Positions 1 through 5,246 of a DNA stretch of 5,246 nucleotides are shown here, piece by piece. The notes beneath the pieces are model-generated. The model had not been told where the DNA came from. It did no database searches and saw nothing but the letters and a program-made list of their open reading frames with translations. The stretch covers positions 1 to 5,246 of the forward strand of contig JAPLMO010000190.1 in the NCBI GenBank assembly GCA_026386995.1, written 5' to 3'. Origin of the DNA: Planctomycetota bacterium. GTDB lineage: Bacteria > Planctomycetota > Phycisphaerae > FEN-1346. How positions within the stretch are numbered: position 1 is the stretch's first letter; each line of letters opens with the position of its first letter. Both the position numbers and the translations under genes were made by a program.

Positions 1-1101
1 CGGCTGCGCCAGTTCGACGCGCGGCGGAACGATGCGCTCCCGCGGATGCGACACGAGCGGCCGCGGCTCGTGCAGATCCATGTCGCCGGTCTTCGCAAGG
101 AGCACCTGCGTGGCCCCCTGCCCGTCCATCAGGAGGATGCCTTGCGGACCCGCCACGAGGAAGCAATCTTCGGAGAACGGATACGGGTCGCGCCAGGCGT
201 TCCGGGAGTTGACCGGCCGGGCCATTGCCAGCGCGTCGGGGCCGCCGTTGGGATCCACGATCGTCACAGGCCCGGCGTGCTCCTTCATGCCATGGCCCGG
301 CGAGAAAATGGCGACCACCTTGTCGGTCCCGGGAATCGGCTTGGCGTCAAGCATGACGATGCCGGGGTGAAAGTTGCCGTAGTAAACCGTCTGCCCCGTG
401 CCGTCCGGGTTGGAGGTCCACAGGTGATGGTAGTGCACCTGGCTGCGGTCAACGTACTCCCACCGCATATACAGGATGCGGCCGTCGGGCAGAACCCAGG
501 GCGTGTTGTCGTGATCGTTGTTGCTGGAGATGGGGCGGATGTTCTGCCCGTCCGGCCCGCAGCGGTACAGGATCGCCACCTGCGTCAGCCAGCAGTTCAC
601 CCATCGGCGACAGCGGCTGGAGCCAAAGACGATGTCGCCGTCGGGCAGGTACACCGGCTCGATGTCGTCGTACTGGCCGTCGGTCAACTGCTTGAGGCCC
701 GAGCCGTCGGCGTTGATCTCGTAGAGATGGTACGGGTCGGTCCCGCCCTTTCGGTACGAGAAGAGGATCTTCTTGCCATCGTAGTGAACGACCGGGTCGC
801 GGACGCCGCCCTTGGGGTCGTCCAGCAGGACGGTGACCTGGCGCGAGCGGAGGTTCATGCGGCAGAGGCGCGCACCCTCGGTGTAGGCCTTTCGGTTGGC
901 GTCGGGGCCGAAGTAACTGAAGTTGGCGTACCAGTGGCCGTCGCTGCCCATGCGTCGGGCGGCGTAGACGATGTCGTCGACGCCGGCCATCGGCCCCGCG
1001 AGGGCCTTCTCAAGAAGCCCCGGCGGAGGCGGGGCGCTCTCGGCCTGTGCGGCGGCCGCGGCAAAGAGAACCAGAAGCCCAGAGATAGCCGGAAACCGCA
1101 T
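1..1101 (-). CDS. HzsA-related PD40/TolB-like beta-propeller protein, exported (C-terminus off the window)
   Basis: This reading frame is open from an ATG at 1101 to the left edge, giving 367 residues with no stop, so the C-terminus is missing. A Shine-Dalgarno-like GAGAGGGG lies 7 bases upstream of the ATG. Residues 1-20 form a Sec signal peptide: MRFP, a hydrophobic run, then AQA before ES. The mature part contains TolB/PD40 propeller blades: DGKKILFSYRKGG (about 108-120), LYEINADGSGLKQLTDG (about 126-142), then DDIEPVYLPDGDIVFGSSRC (145-164) and TPWVLPDGRILYMRWEY (200-216). The Y-DDIEP-YLPDG-IVF-S-RC pattern is what I know from the Planctomycetota family annotated as hydrazine synthase alpha-subunit-like. 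No CXXCH is visible; in true HzsA the haems are bound further on, so haem content cannot be judged here. Cysteines at about 80, 164, 170, 181 and 313 could be structural. It lies 173 bases downstream of a di-heme cytochrome gene on the same strand, suggesting a shared periplasmic redox role. Family membership is fairly sure; the reaction is unknown. Confidence 0.85.
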   Translation of the reverse strand, partial: MRFPAISGLLVLFAAAAAQAESAPPPPGLLEKALAGPMAGVDDIVYAARRMGSDGHWYANFSYFGPDANRKAYTEGARLCRMNLRSRQVTVLLDDPKGGVRDPVVHYDGKKILFSYRKGGTDPYHLYEINADGSGLKQLTDGQYDDIEPVYLPDGDIVFGSSRCRRWVNCWLTQVAILYRCGPDGQNIRPISSNNDHDNTPWVLPDGRILYMRWEYVDRSQVHYHHLWTSNPDGTGQTVYYGNFHPGIVMLDAKPIPGTDKVVAIFSPGHGMKEHAGPVTIVDPNGGPDALAMARPVNSRNAWRDPYPFSEDCFLVAGPQGILLMDGQGATQVLLAKTGDMDLHEPRPLVSHPRERIVPPRVELAQP

Positions 1102-1108
1102 CACGCAA

Positions 1109-1116
1109 CCCCTCTC
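1109..1116 (-). promoter_or_regulatory. Ribosome binding site of the HzsA-related gene
   Basis: On the minus strand this reads GAGAGGGG and ends 7 bases before the ATG at 1101. It supports that start, which also places a clean signal peptide at the N-terminus. Confidence 0.6.
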
Positions 1117-1142
1117 GCCACCAAACAACCGCCGCGGCGTTT

Positions 1143-1270
1143 AGAAACTGTTTCAGAACCGCGTGTCGCGCGGTGGGCAGTTTTGCCCACCGCGCATGCA
1201 AACCAGTCTTTGCGCGGCGGGCAAGACTGCCCGCCGCGCGATCATGCGATGAAAACCGGTTGTGAAACAG
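1143..1270 (-). terminator. Possible terminator of the cytochrome gene (outer stem plus short T tract)
   Basis: Read on the minus strand, the outer stem of the composite element starts 4 bases after the stop codon at 1275. Its distal arm, ending CTGAAACAG, is followed at once by TTTCT. Without the inserted hairpin pair this would look like a weak Rho-independent terminator. The T tract is short and the enclosed element long, so termination is only a possibility. Confidence 0.3.
1148..1270. repeat. Composite palindromic element, copy 1 (outer stem enclosing two 12-bp hairpins)
   Basis: The outer arms CTGTTTCAGAACC (1148-1160) and GGTTGTGAAACAG (1258-1270) pair over 12 of 13 positions. Inside are two perfect 12-bp hairpins. 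The first has arms at 1168-1179 (GCGCGGTGGGCA) and 1184-1195 with loop GTTT. The second has arms at 1212-1223 (GCGCGGCGGGCA) and 1228-1239 with loop AGAC. Sixteen bases (1196-1211) separate them. The loops read GTTT and, on the other strand, GTCT, so the second hairpin is an inverted copy of the first, as in REP doublets (REPINs). The same pair in the same order recurs at 3815-3886. The element begins 4 bases after the stop codon of the upstream cytochrome gene and fills most of the gap before the HzsA-related gene. It could be a mobile palindromic element, a terminator or an mRNA-end structure; the sequence does not decide. Confidence 0.9.
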
Positions 1271-1274
1271 CCGA

Positions 1275-3239
1275 TTACAGCGACAGCAGGTACACGATCA
1301 GGTCAGACAGTTCCTGTTTCGTCAGGTCCTTGGTCGAACCGTGGCGGCCCTGCTCGTTGAACTTCGTGAACACTTCCTCCAGCGTGGCCGCCTCACCCAT
1401 GTGCAGGTACGGGCCGATTCGATACAACTCGATCAGTGTAGGGGTGAGGAAATCGCCTCGCTGGTCGAGCGGCATGCGGGTGCCCACGTCGTACATCTTC
1501 TGGTCCGAGTGCATCGGGCCCACGTGGCAGACGATGCACCCCGCCTTGCCGCCCTCGAAGATCTTCTTGCCGCGCTGGGCCGCCTCTGACAGTTCGCCGT
1601 TGGGCCCCACGTAGGGGTTCCGCAGGGGCTGGAGGCTCGTCAGATAGGCATTGACTGCCGCGATCTCGTTGGGCTGCGGCTCGTGGAATTGGATGAACTT
1701 GAAGCCCGCCGCAACCGCGACCTCCATGTTCGAGCGGACGCCATGCGACATCACCGGCGACCTCTTATTCACCTGGAGGAGCGACTTGGCATTCTTCGGG
1801 TTGCCGATGCCGTCGTTCAGGAGGTCCCAGTTCAGGCCGTCGACTCGGGCGTCCTCAGGATGGCACGTCGCGCAGGAAAGCCAGTGCTGGAAGCAGTAGG
1901 CGGCATCGTGGAAGATCCGTTCGCCACGACGCGCGATGTTGTTCTCGCCGTCCGGTCCAATGCGGATCGTCTTGGTGGCCTTGCCGGTCTGCGAATCTGC
2001 CAGAATGACCGTGCCGGAGAAGTACATCGCGACGGCGACGTTCTTGCCGTCGGGCGCCAGGTCGATGCCCCTGGGCCCCTTGCCGTCCAGCGGGGTCCTA
2101 GTCAGCAAGCCTGCCGCATAGAGCGCCGCCAGGTCGTTGACGAGCATCTTGCGCTTCTCGGGGTCCTTTTTGATTTCGGCCCACGTGTCGGGCACCGCCC
2201 TGGCGGACTTGTCGGCGGCCGGCGCCTCGCCCTTCAGGAGCGCGTGCAGCGTCCCCGTGTCCACCCGCGCGATCTGGTGCACGCCGGCAATCGTCACCCA
2301 CATCGTCTTGCCGTCCTTGGCAAGCACAAGGCCCCACGGATCGGCCGCGCCCTCGCTCAGGCGGTCCAGGAGGAGCGTCGAGTCGAGCGTCTTCGCGCCG
2401 AGGTCGATAATGCTGAATGCGTTCGTGTTGACCCAGCCGCGTTCCAGTTGCGTCGTCGGCAAGGTCGTCCGTCCGACCGTATGAAGGGCGTACGCCCACT
2501 TGCCATCGGGCGACACGGCCACGCCGCGCACGCTCGTCGAGCCGCCCGGCAACCGCACGTCAGCCACGGACTTCATGGCCGCCAGGTCGATCAGGCTGAC
2601 CACGGCCGAGTTCATCGGGTCGTCCCCCCGGCCGGCCGGCAACAGGTTCCCGACCACGGCCATCGACTCATCGGGCGTGAGTACGACAAAGTACGGCTCG
2701 CGCGGCACGCGGACGCGGCCCTTCTCTTTGCCGGTGGCCAGGTCGATCACGGAGACGTCGTGCGTCACGGTGTTCGGGACGACGAGCAGGCCGCCCTTGG
2801 CTGCAACGGCAACGCCCATGGGCCTGAGGCCCGTGGGCAGGTGCCGCAGAACCTTGCCGGCGGCGGCGTCGATCTCGGCCACGGCGCCGGCGTTCCACTC
2901 GGCGCAGTAGATCTTCGTGCCGTCGGGCGACCATGCCACGCCGGCCGGTTTGCCGCTGACGGGGACCTCGCGGGCGACCTTTCCGGCGGCCACGTCGATA
3001 ATCACCACAACGGCGCGAGTCTTGTCGGAGACCGCCAGCCACTTGCCGTCGGGCGAGTAGTGCAGGTCCAGCGGCGAACTCGGCATCCCCGCAGCCCCTG
3101 CCGCAGGGGCCACCGCAGGCGCAGCCGCGGGGGCCGCCGCAGGCGCAGCCGCGGGCGATTCCCTGACATCGGCCAGAAACGTTCCAAGAAGAAGTCCGCC
3201 GACCCCCAGTGCCACGCTGATGGCCAATAACCGTTTCAT
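1275..3239 (-). CDS. YVTN-like beta-propeller protein with C-terminal di-heme cytochrome c domain, exported
   Basis: The product is 654 residues. I chose the ATG at 3239 because GAGGAG lies 5 bases upstream and MKRLLAIS starts a signal or anchor helix; an in-frame ATG at 3275 would add 12 residues with no such support. Order: hydrophobic segment (about 5-23), an Ala/Pro-rich linker (29-51), then propeller repeats such as YSPDGKWLAVSD (61-72), WSPDGTKIYCAEW (103-115), VSPDGKWAYALH (242-253) and LAPDGKNVAVAMY (394-406). The C-terminus has two class I haem c sites, CATCH (456-460) and CIVCH (568-572). A PYLHMGEAATLEEVF segment (610-624) resembles the C-terminal signature of MauG/CcpA-type di-heme proteins. 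That family usually has HDG where this has HMG, so Met614 is a candidate axial ligand. It is expected to be periplasmic, possibly membrane-tethered, with electron-transfer or oxidoreductase activity; the substrate is unknown. It is separated from cysA by about 675 bases and is probably its own transcription unit with the HzsA-related gene downstream. The domain calls are confident, the function is not. Confidence 0.93.
   Translation of the reverse strand: MKRLLAISVALGVGGLLLGTFLADVRESPAAAPAAAPAAAPAVAPAAGAAGMPSSPLDLHYSPDGKWLAVSDKTRAVVVIIDVAAGKVAREVPVSGKPAGVAWSPDGTKIYCAEWNAGAVAEIDAAAGKVLRHLPTGLRPMGVAVAAKGGLLVVPNTVTHDVSVIDLATGKEKGRVRVPREPYFVVLTPDESMAVVGNLLPAGRGDDPMNSAVVSLIDLAAMKSVADVRLPGGSTSVRGVAVSPDGKWAYALHTVGRTTLPTTQLERGWVNTNAFSIIDLGAKTLDSTLLLDRLSEGAADPWGLVLAKDGKTMWVTIAGVHQIARVDTGTLHALLKGEAPAADKSARAVPDTWAEIKKDPEKRKMLVNDLAALYAAGLLTRTPLDGKGPRGIDLAPDGKNVAVAMYFSGTVILADSQTGKATKTIRIGPDGENNIARRGERIFHDAAYCFQHWLSCATCHPEDARVDGLNWDLLNDGIGNPKNAKSLLQVNKRSPVMSHGVRSNMEVAVAAGFKFIQFHEPQPNEIAAVNAYLTSLQPLRNPYVGPNGELSEAAQRGKKIFEGGKAGCIVCHVGPMHSDQKMYDVGTRMPLDQRGDFLTPTLIELYRIGPYLHMGEAATLEEVFTKFNEQGRHGSTKDLTKQELSDLIVYLLSL
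3113..3155 (-). repeat. Tandem repeat encoding the Ala/Pro linker
   Basis: The 19-mer CCGCAGGCGCAGCCGCGGG (plus strand) occurs perfectly at 3113-3131 and 3137-3155, a period of 24 bases or 8 codons. It encodes part of the Ala/Pro-rich linker between the N-terminal hydrophobic segment and the propeller of the cytochrome. More degenerate Ala/Pro sequence continues to about 3090. In-frame slippage here would change linker length without breaking the gene. Confidence 0.8.
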
Positions 3240-3244
3240 CACGG

Positions 3245-3250
3245 CTCCTC
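3245..3250 (-). promoter_or_regulatory. Ribosome binding site deciding the cytochrome start
   Basis: On the minus strand this reads GAGGAG, 5 bases before the ATG at 3239. It selects this start over the in-frame ATG at 3275. Confidence 0.75.
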
Positions 3251-3252
3251 GA

Positions 3253-3286
3253 TTTGTGGCGGCGCCCCCGGCCACAAAAGGCCGGG
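3253..3286 (-). other. Two mutually exclusive leader hairpins upstream of the cytochrome RBS
   Basis: Two perfect stems share bases. One pairs 3253-3260 (TTTGTGGC) with 3271-3278 (GCCACAAA) around a 10-base loop. The other pairs 3267-3273 (CCCGGCC) with 3280-3286 (GGCCGGG) around a 6-base loop. Both use 3271-3273, so only one can form at a time. The first ends 2 bases from the Shine-Dalgarno sequence. I recognise no riboswitch family, and GC-rich leaders form such stems by chance. Confidence 0.35.
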
Positions 3287-3343
3287 CCCGCGCGCCTGGA
3301 CCCTATTTCCTCGCGTCCGCTGAGGCCAATGCTTTGGCGTCCG

Positions 3344-3354
3344 ATTCTATCATA
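3344..3354 (-). promoter_or_regulatory. Weak candidate -10 region for the cytochrome gene
   Basis: In an otherwise GC-rich leader, the minus strand reads TATGATAGAAT, giving overlapping -10-like hexamers TATGAT and TAGAAT about 105 bases before the start codon. I see no convincing -35 box at 16-18 bases, so this is only a candidate. Confidence 0.2.
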
Positions 3355-3423
3355 ATCCGCAGCCCGATGTTATAGACCTGCCGCCACGCCGGATAACTGA
3401 GGCGGAAACTCGACCGGCTGCGC

Positions 3424-3571
3424 GCCGGCGTACGTGTTTAGCGTGCAAGGCAAGACCTGTCATTCTGAGCGAGCGAGAGCGAGCGAAGAATCTCGGCCGT
3501 CCGAACGGCGAGATTCTTCGGCCCCGTAAACGGGGCCTCAGAATGACAGCGCTAAACACAAACGCGCCGGC
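3424..3571. repeat. Nested palindromic repeat with TGTCATTCTGAG arms
   Basis: The core runs 3457-3549. Its perfect 13-bp arms are CTGTCATTCTGAG (3457-3469) and CTCAGAATGACAG (3537-3549). Inside are a long hairpin and a short one. The long hairpin pairs 3484-3494 (CGAAGAATCTC) with 3510-3520 and has a 5-bp top stem at 3496-3500 and 3505-3509. The short hairpin pairs 3521-3526 (GCCCCG) with 3531-3536. A 10-mer GAGCGAGCGA is duplicated in tandem at 3467-3486. The core sits inside another inverted repeat, GTGTTTAGCG (3434-3443) with CGCTAAACAC (3550-3559), then GCCGGCG (3424-3430) with CGCCGGC (3565-3571). From general knowledge, TGTCATTCTGAG...GAAGAATCT repeats are dispersed in many environmental bacterial genomes; I assign it to that type without a search. 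It is probably a non-autonomous mobile palindrome. Confidence 0.85.
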
Positions 3572-3732
3572 CGACCGGACCACGACCCGCCCCGCACCAC
3601 GCACAGATGCAGCGCTGAACCGAGGTCTCCAGATTGAACACGGCACGGGCCGAAGAGGGCCGCAAGATAGTACTGCAACAACGCTCCCTTACGCGGCGGG
3701 TGCGGAGGGCCTGTTGCCGAATTGCCGTTCAT
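3572..3732. other. Intergenic stretch with no recognised feature
   Basis: I see no gene with a credible start and ribosome binding site here, no tRNA-like fold and no further copy of the neighbouring repeats. The short open frames on both strands run into the repeats on either side and encode no recognisable domain. Confidence 0.5.
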
Positions 3733-3758
3733 GTAGGGTGGTCGCCACGGCGACCACC
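3733..3758 (+). repeat. Single REP-like hairpin with GTAG head
   Basis: GTAG (3733-3736) is followed directly by a perfect 9-bp stem, GGTGGTCGC (3737-3745) with GCGACCACC (3750-3758), loop CACG. A GTAG or GGAG tetranucleotide 5' of a palindrome is the hallmark of REP sequences mobilised by RAYT/TnpA-REP transposases (established knowledge). A weaker 6-bp stem, GCCGTT (3724-3729) with AACGGC (3775-3780), encloses it. No transposase gene is present in the window. Confidence 0.6.
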
Positions 3759-3771
3759 ATTTTCACGCGAG

Positions 3772-3914
3772 AAAAACGGCTATAGCAGTTCACGCTTGAC
3801 TGTAGCGAGTGTGTGCGCGGTGGGCAGTCTTGCCCACCGCGCCGCCTCTCGATATTCCGCGCGGCGGGCAGGACTGCCCGCCGCGCGAGGGGCTACAAGC
3901 AAGCGTGAACTGCT
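3772..3914 (-). terminator. Possible terminator of the cysWA unit (outer stem plus T5)
   Basis: Read on the minus strand, the 15-bp outer stem of composite copy 2 begins directly after the cysA stop codon. Seven bases beyond its distal arm comes TTTTT (3772-3776). This resembles a Rho-independent terminator whose loop has been expanded by the hairpin pair. The T run is short and displaced, so confidence is low. Confidence 0.3.
3784..3914. repeat. Composite palindromic element, copy 2 (outer stem enclosing two 12-bp hairpins)
   Basis: Perfect 15-bp outer arms AGCAGTTCACGCTTG (3784-3798) and CAAGCGTGAACTGCT (3900-3914) continue, after a 2x2 internal loop, into a 6-bp inner stem, TGTAGC (3801-3806) with GCTACA (3892-3897). 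Inside are two perfect 12-bp hairpins. The first has arms 3815-3826 (GCGCGGTGGGCA) and 3831-3842, loop GTCT. The second has arms 3859-3870 (GCGCGGCGGGCA) and 3875-3886, loop GGAC. The hairpin arms are identical to copy 1, in the same order and with the same 16-base spacing, but the outer arms and the spacer are unrelated to copy 1. The right arm ends at the base next to the cysA stop codon. The predicted fold is a three-way junction. Confidence 0.92.
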
Positions 3915-4982
3915 CTAAATCGAGTAATCCTCGACGAAGATCTTCACCTGCCGCGGGGTCACGAAGACGCGGCTGCCGGGCGCCAGGTTCAGGGCGGCGC
4001 GGCGGTCTTGCGAGGTCTCGACCTTCACGTCTTCGCCCGAGTCGGCCACGACATGGATGCGCACCTGCGGGCCGGCGGAGTGGATGTGCTTGACGGTGGC
4101 CGCAAACGACGACGGCCCGACGGGCGCCAGGTCGATGTCGAGGTCGTGCGGCCGGATGAACGCCCGGGCGGGCACGGCGTCGCCCTTGCGGGCATAGTCG
4201 ACCTGGATGGGGCCGAAACTCGCCTTCCCCTCTCCCACGCGGCCGTGGAAGAGGTTCACGCTCCCGAGGAAACTCATCACGAATTCCGTCTCGGGGTTGT
4301 GGAACACGTCGTCGGGCGTGCCGACCTGCTCGATGCGGCCCTCGTTCATGACGACGACGCGGTCGGCCACCTCCAGCGCCTCTTCCTGGTCGTGCGTGAC
4401 GAAGACGCTCGTCACGTGCAGTTCATCGTGGAGGCGCCGCAGCCAGATGCGGAGTTCCTTGCGGACCTTGGCGTCGAGCGCCCCGAACGGTTCATCCAGG
4501 AGGAGCACCTCGGGCTCGACCGCCAGCGCCCGCACCAGAGCCACGCGCTGGCACTGACCGCCCGAGAGTTGCGACGGGTACCGGTCGGCCAGCGAGTGAA
4601 GTTGCACTAGTTTCAGGAGGCCCATGACGCGCTCGCGGATCTGTTCTTCGGCGAGCCGCTGAGGGCGCGGCCGCACCCGCAGGCCGAACGCCACGTTCTC
4701 AAACACCGTCATGTGCCGGAAAAGGGCGTAATGCTGGAACACAAATCCCACGCGCCGCTCGCCCACGCGGCGGGAGGCCACGTCCTCGGTGTGAAAGAGG
4801 ATCGGGCCGCTGCCCGCATCCGGCGCCTCCAGACCCGAGATGATCCTTAGGAGCGTGGTCTTGCCCGAACCGGACGGGCCCAGCAGGGCCACCAGTTCGC
4901 CCTTCGGCACGCCAAGGCTTACGTCTCGCAGGGCCGTAAACTTGCCGAAGGTCTTCGAGATGTTGCGGACTTCGATGCTCAT
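3915..4982 (-). CDS. cysA: Sulfate/thiosulfate ABC transporter ATP-binding protein CysA
   Basis: This is a complete 355-residue ATPase, a usual length for CysA. It should sit on the cytoplasmic face of the CysTW permease and hydrolyse ATP to drive sulfate or thiosulfate import. Visible motifs are Walker [10 protein letters not shown] (35-43), Q-loop Gln83, the ABC signature LSGGQ (139-143), Walker B VLLLDEP (159-165), D-loop GALD (167-170) and H-loop His197 in [11 protein letters not shown]. The stretch [18 protein letters not shown] (175-192) is typical of CysA rather than of PotA or MalK. Residues about 240-355 form the regulatory TOBE-like tail, including FIRPHDLDI (275-283). The signature is followed by Cys144, where Arg or Gln is more usual; this is unlikely to matter. 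The ATG at 4982 overlaps the upstream cysW stop as ATGA, indicating translational coupling, and GGAGGTG lies 7 bases upstream. The TAG stop directly abuts a palindromic repeat. The nearest alternative is another CUT1-like ATPase, but the CysW neighbour makes CysA very likely. Confidence 0.96.
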   Translation of the reverse strand: MSIEVRNISKTFGKFTALRDVSLGVPKGELVALLGPSGSGKTTLLRIISGLEAPDAGSGPILFHTEDVASRRVGERRVGFVFQHYALFRHMTVFENVAFGLRVRPRPQRLAEEQIRERVMGLLKLVQLHSLADRYPSQLSGGQCQRVALVRALAVEPEVLLLDEPFGALDAKVRKELRIWLRRLHDELHVTSVFVTHDQEEALEVADRVVVMNEGRIEQVGTPDDVFHNPETEFVMSFLGSVNLFHGRVGEGKASFGPIQVDYARKGDAVPARAFIRPHDLDIDLAPVGPSSFAATVKHIHSAGPQVRIHVVADSGEDVKVETSQDRRAALNLAPGSRVFVTPRQVKIFVEDYSI

Positions 4983-5246
4983 GCGGACTCACCTCCCGGG
5001 GCCCCTCGCTCCTGGGCCGCCAGTTCGCGCCGGAACTTCCAGGCCACGATGTTCTTTGCCGCCAGCGTCACCAGGGCCAGCATCGCCAGGACCGACGCCA
5101 CGGCGAATGCGGCCGTAAAGTTGTACTCGTTATAAAGGATTTCCACGTGCAGCGGCACGGTGTTGGTCTGGCCGCGGATGTGCCCCGAGACGACCGAGAC
5201 GGCGCCGAACTCGCCCATCGCGCGGGCGTTACAGAGGATGACGCCG
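4979..5246 (-). CDS. cysW: Sulfate/thiosulfate ABC transporter permease CysW, C-terminal part
   Basis: The last 88 residues and the stop are visible; the start lies beyond the right edge. The segment begins [20 protein letters not shown], then [20 protein letters not shown], which is the conserved region just after the EAA loop in CysW proteins. A final membrane helix follows (about [20 protein letters not shown]), then a short charged cytoplasmic tail. The protein is one of the two inner-membrane subunits forming the sulfate/thiosulfate channel. It precedes cysA with a 4-base ATGA overlap, the usual cysTWA arrangement, so cysT is expected further right. An internal Met at 5218 should not be taken as a start, because the conserved sequence continues upstream of it to the edge. 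Confidence 0.95.
   Translation of the reverse strand, partial: GVILCNARAMGEFGAVSVVSGHIRGQTNTVPLHVEILYNEYNFTAAFAVASVLAMLALVTLAAKNIVAWKFRRELAAQERGAPGGESA
4990..4996 (-). promoter_or_regulatory. Ribosome binding site of cysA, inside the cysW coding end
   Basis: On the minus strand this reads GGAGGTG, 7 bases before the cysA ATG. It is embedded in the last codons of cysW, consistent with coupled translation through the ATGA overlap. Confidence 0.75.

Noticed and set aside
1..1101. Anammox metabolism (true hydrazine synthase)
   Set aside because: HzsA-related proteins are spread through many Planctomycetota that are not anammox. No hzsB or hzsC is visible and the C-terminal haem domain is not in the window.
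1148..1270. CRISPR-like repeats
   Set aside because: There are only two hairpins per site, inverted to each other and mostly palindromic, with one 16-base spacer and no array or cas genes.
46..1614. A 522-codon open frame on the plus strand
   Set aside because: It lies antisense to the HzsA-related and cytochrome genes, crosses a palindromic repeat, and its translation has no recognisable domain. Long shadow frames are expected at this GC content.
1683..3230. A 515-codon open frame on the plus strand
   Set aside because: It lies wholly antisense to the propeller/cytochrome gene, is rich in Arg, His and Gly, and shows no domain or ribosome binding site; it is a GC-driven shadow.
3240..3275. 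An earlier start for the cytochrome at 3275
   Set aside because: It would place twelve residues without hydrophobic character before the signal or anchor segment and lacks a ribosome binding site, whereas GAGGAG fits the ATG at 3239.
3350..3646. A 98-codon minus-strand open frame upstream of the cytochrome
   Set aside because: Much of it is translation of the TGTCATTCTGAG palindromic repeat. It is the kind of spurious protein such repeats often generate in annotations.
3915..4982. Spermidine or maltose-type ABC ATPase instead of CysA
   Set aside because: The CysA-specific stretch after Walker B and the overlapping cysW gene upstream decide for sulfate/thiosulfate transport.

Overview
The window is GC-rich and carries four protein genes, all on the minus strand. 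Two are complete and two run off the ends. The organism is probably an uncultured member of the Planctomycetota. This is an inference from the HzsA-related propeller protein, the neighbouring propeller/di-heme cytochrome c, the base composition and the many structured intergenic repeats. It was not tested by any search.

Layout in the direction of transcription (right to left): (1) the C-terminal end of a CysW-type sulfate permease, entering from the right edge; (2) a complete cysA-type ATPase whose ATG overlaps the cysW stop as ATGA, the tail of a sulfate/thiosulfate import operon; (3) about 675 bases without a credible gene, holding three kinds of palindromic repeat and the leader of the next gene; (4) a 654-residue exported protein with an N-terminal anchor, an Ala/Pro linker, a YVTN-like beta-propeller and two CXXCH haem sites; (5) a 173-base gap largely filled by another repeat; (6) the first 367 residues of an exported PD40/TolB-like propeller protein related to the alpha subunit of hydrazine synthase, running off the left edge.

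The sulfate transporter genes and the propeller/cytochrome pair look like two separate transcription units. The last two genes probably act together in periplasmic redox chemistry. Their substrate cannot be read from the sequence, and an HzsA-related protein alone does not indicate anammox.

The most unusual content is non-coding. Two composite elements (1148-1270 and 3784-3914) each hold the same ordered pair of 12-bp hairpins. The pair is separated by exactly 16 unrelated bases and enclosed by a longer stem whose sequence differs completely between the copies yet is self-complementary in each. Each copy begins 0-4 bases after a stop codon. A third repeat (core 3457-3549) is also a double hairpin inside a stem, and is nested in a further locus-specific palindrome. 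Together they suggest REPIN-like or MITE-like elements sitting inside terminator-like palindromes, or a family of structured 3'-UTR elements whose stems covary.
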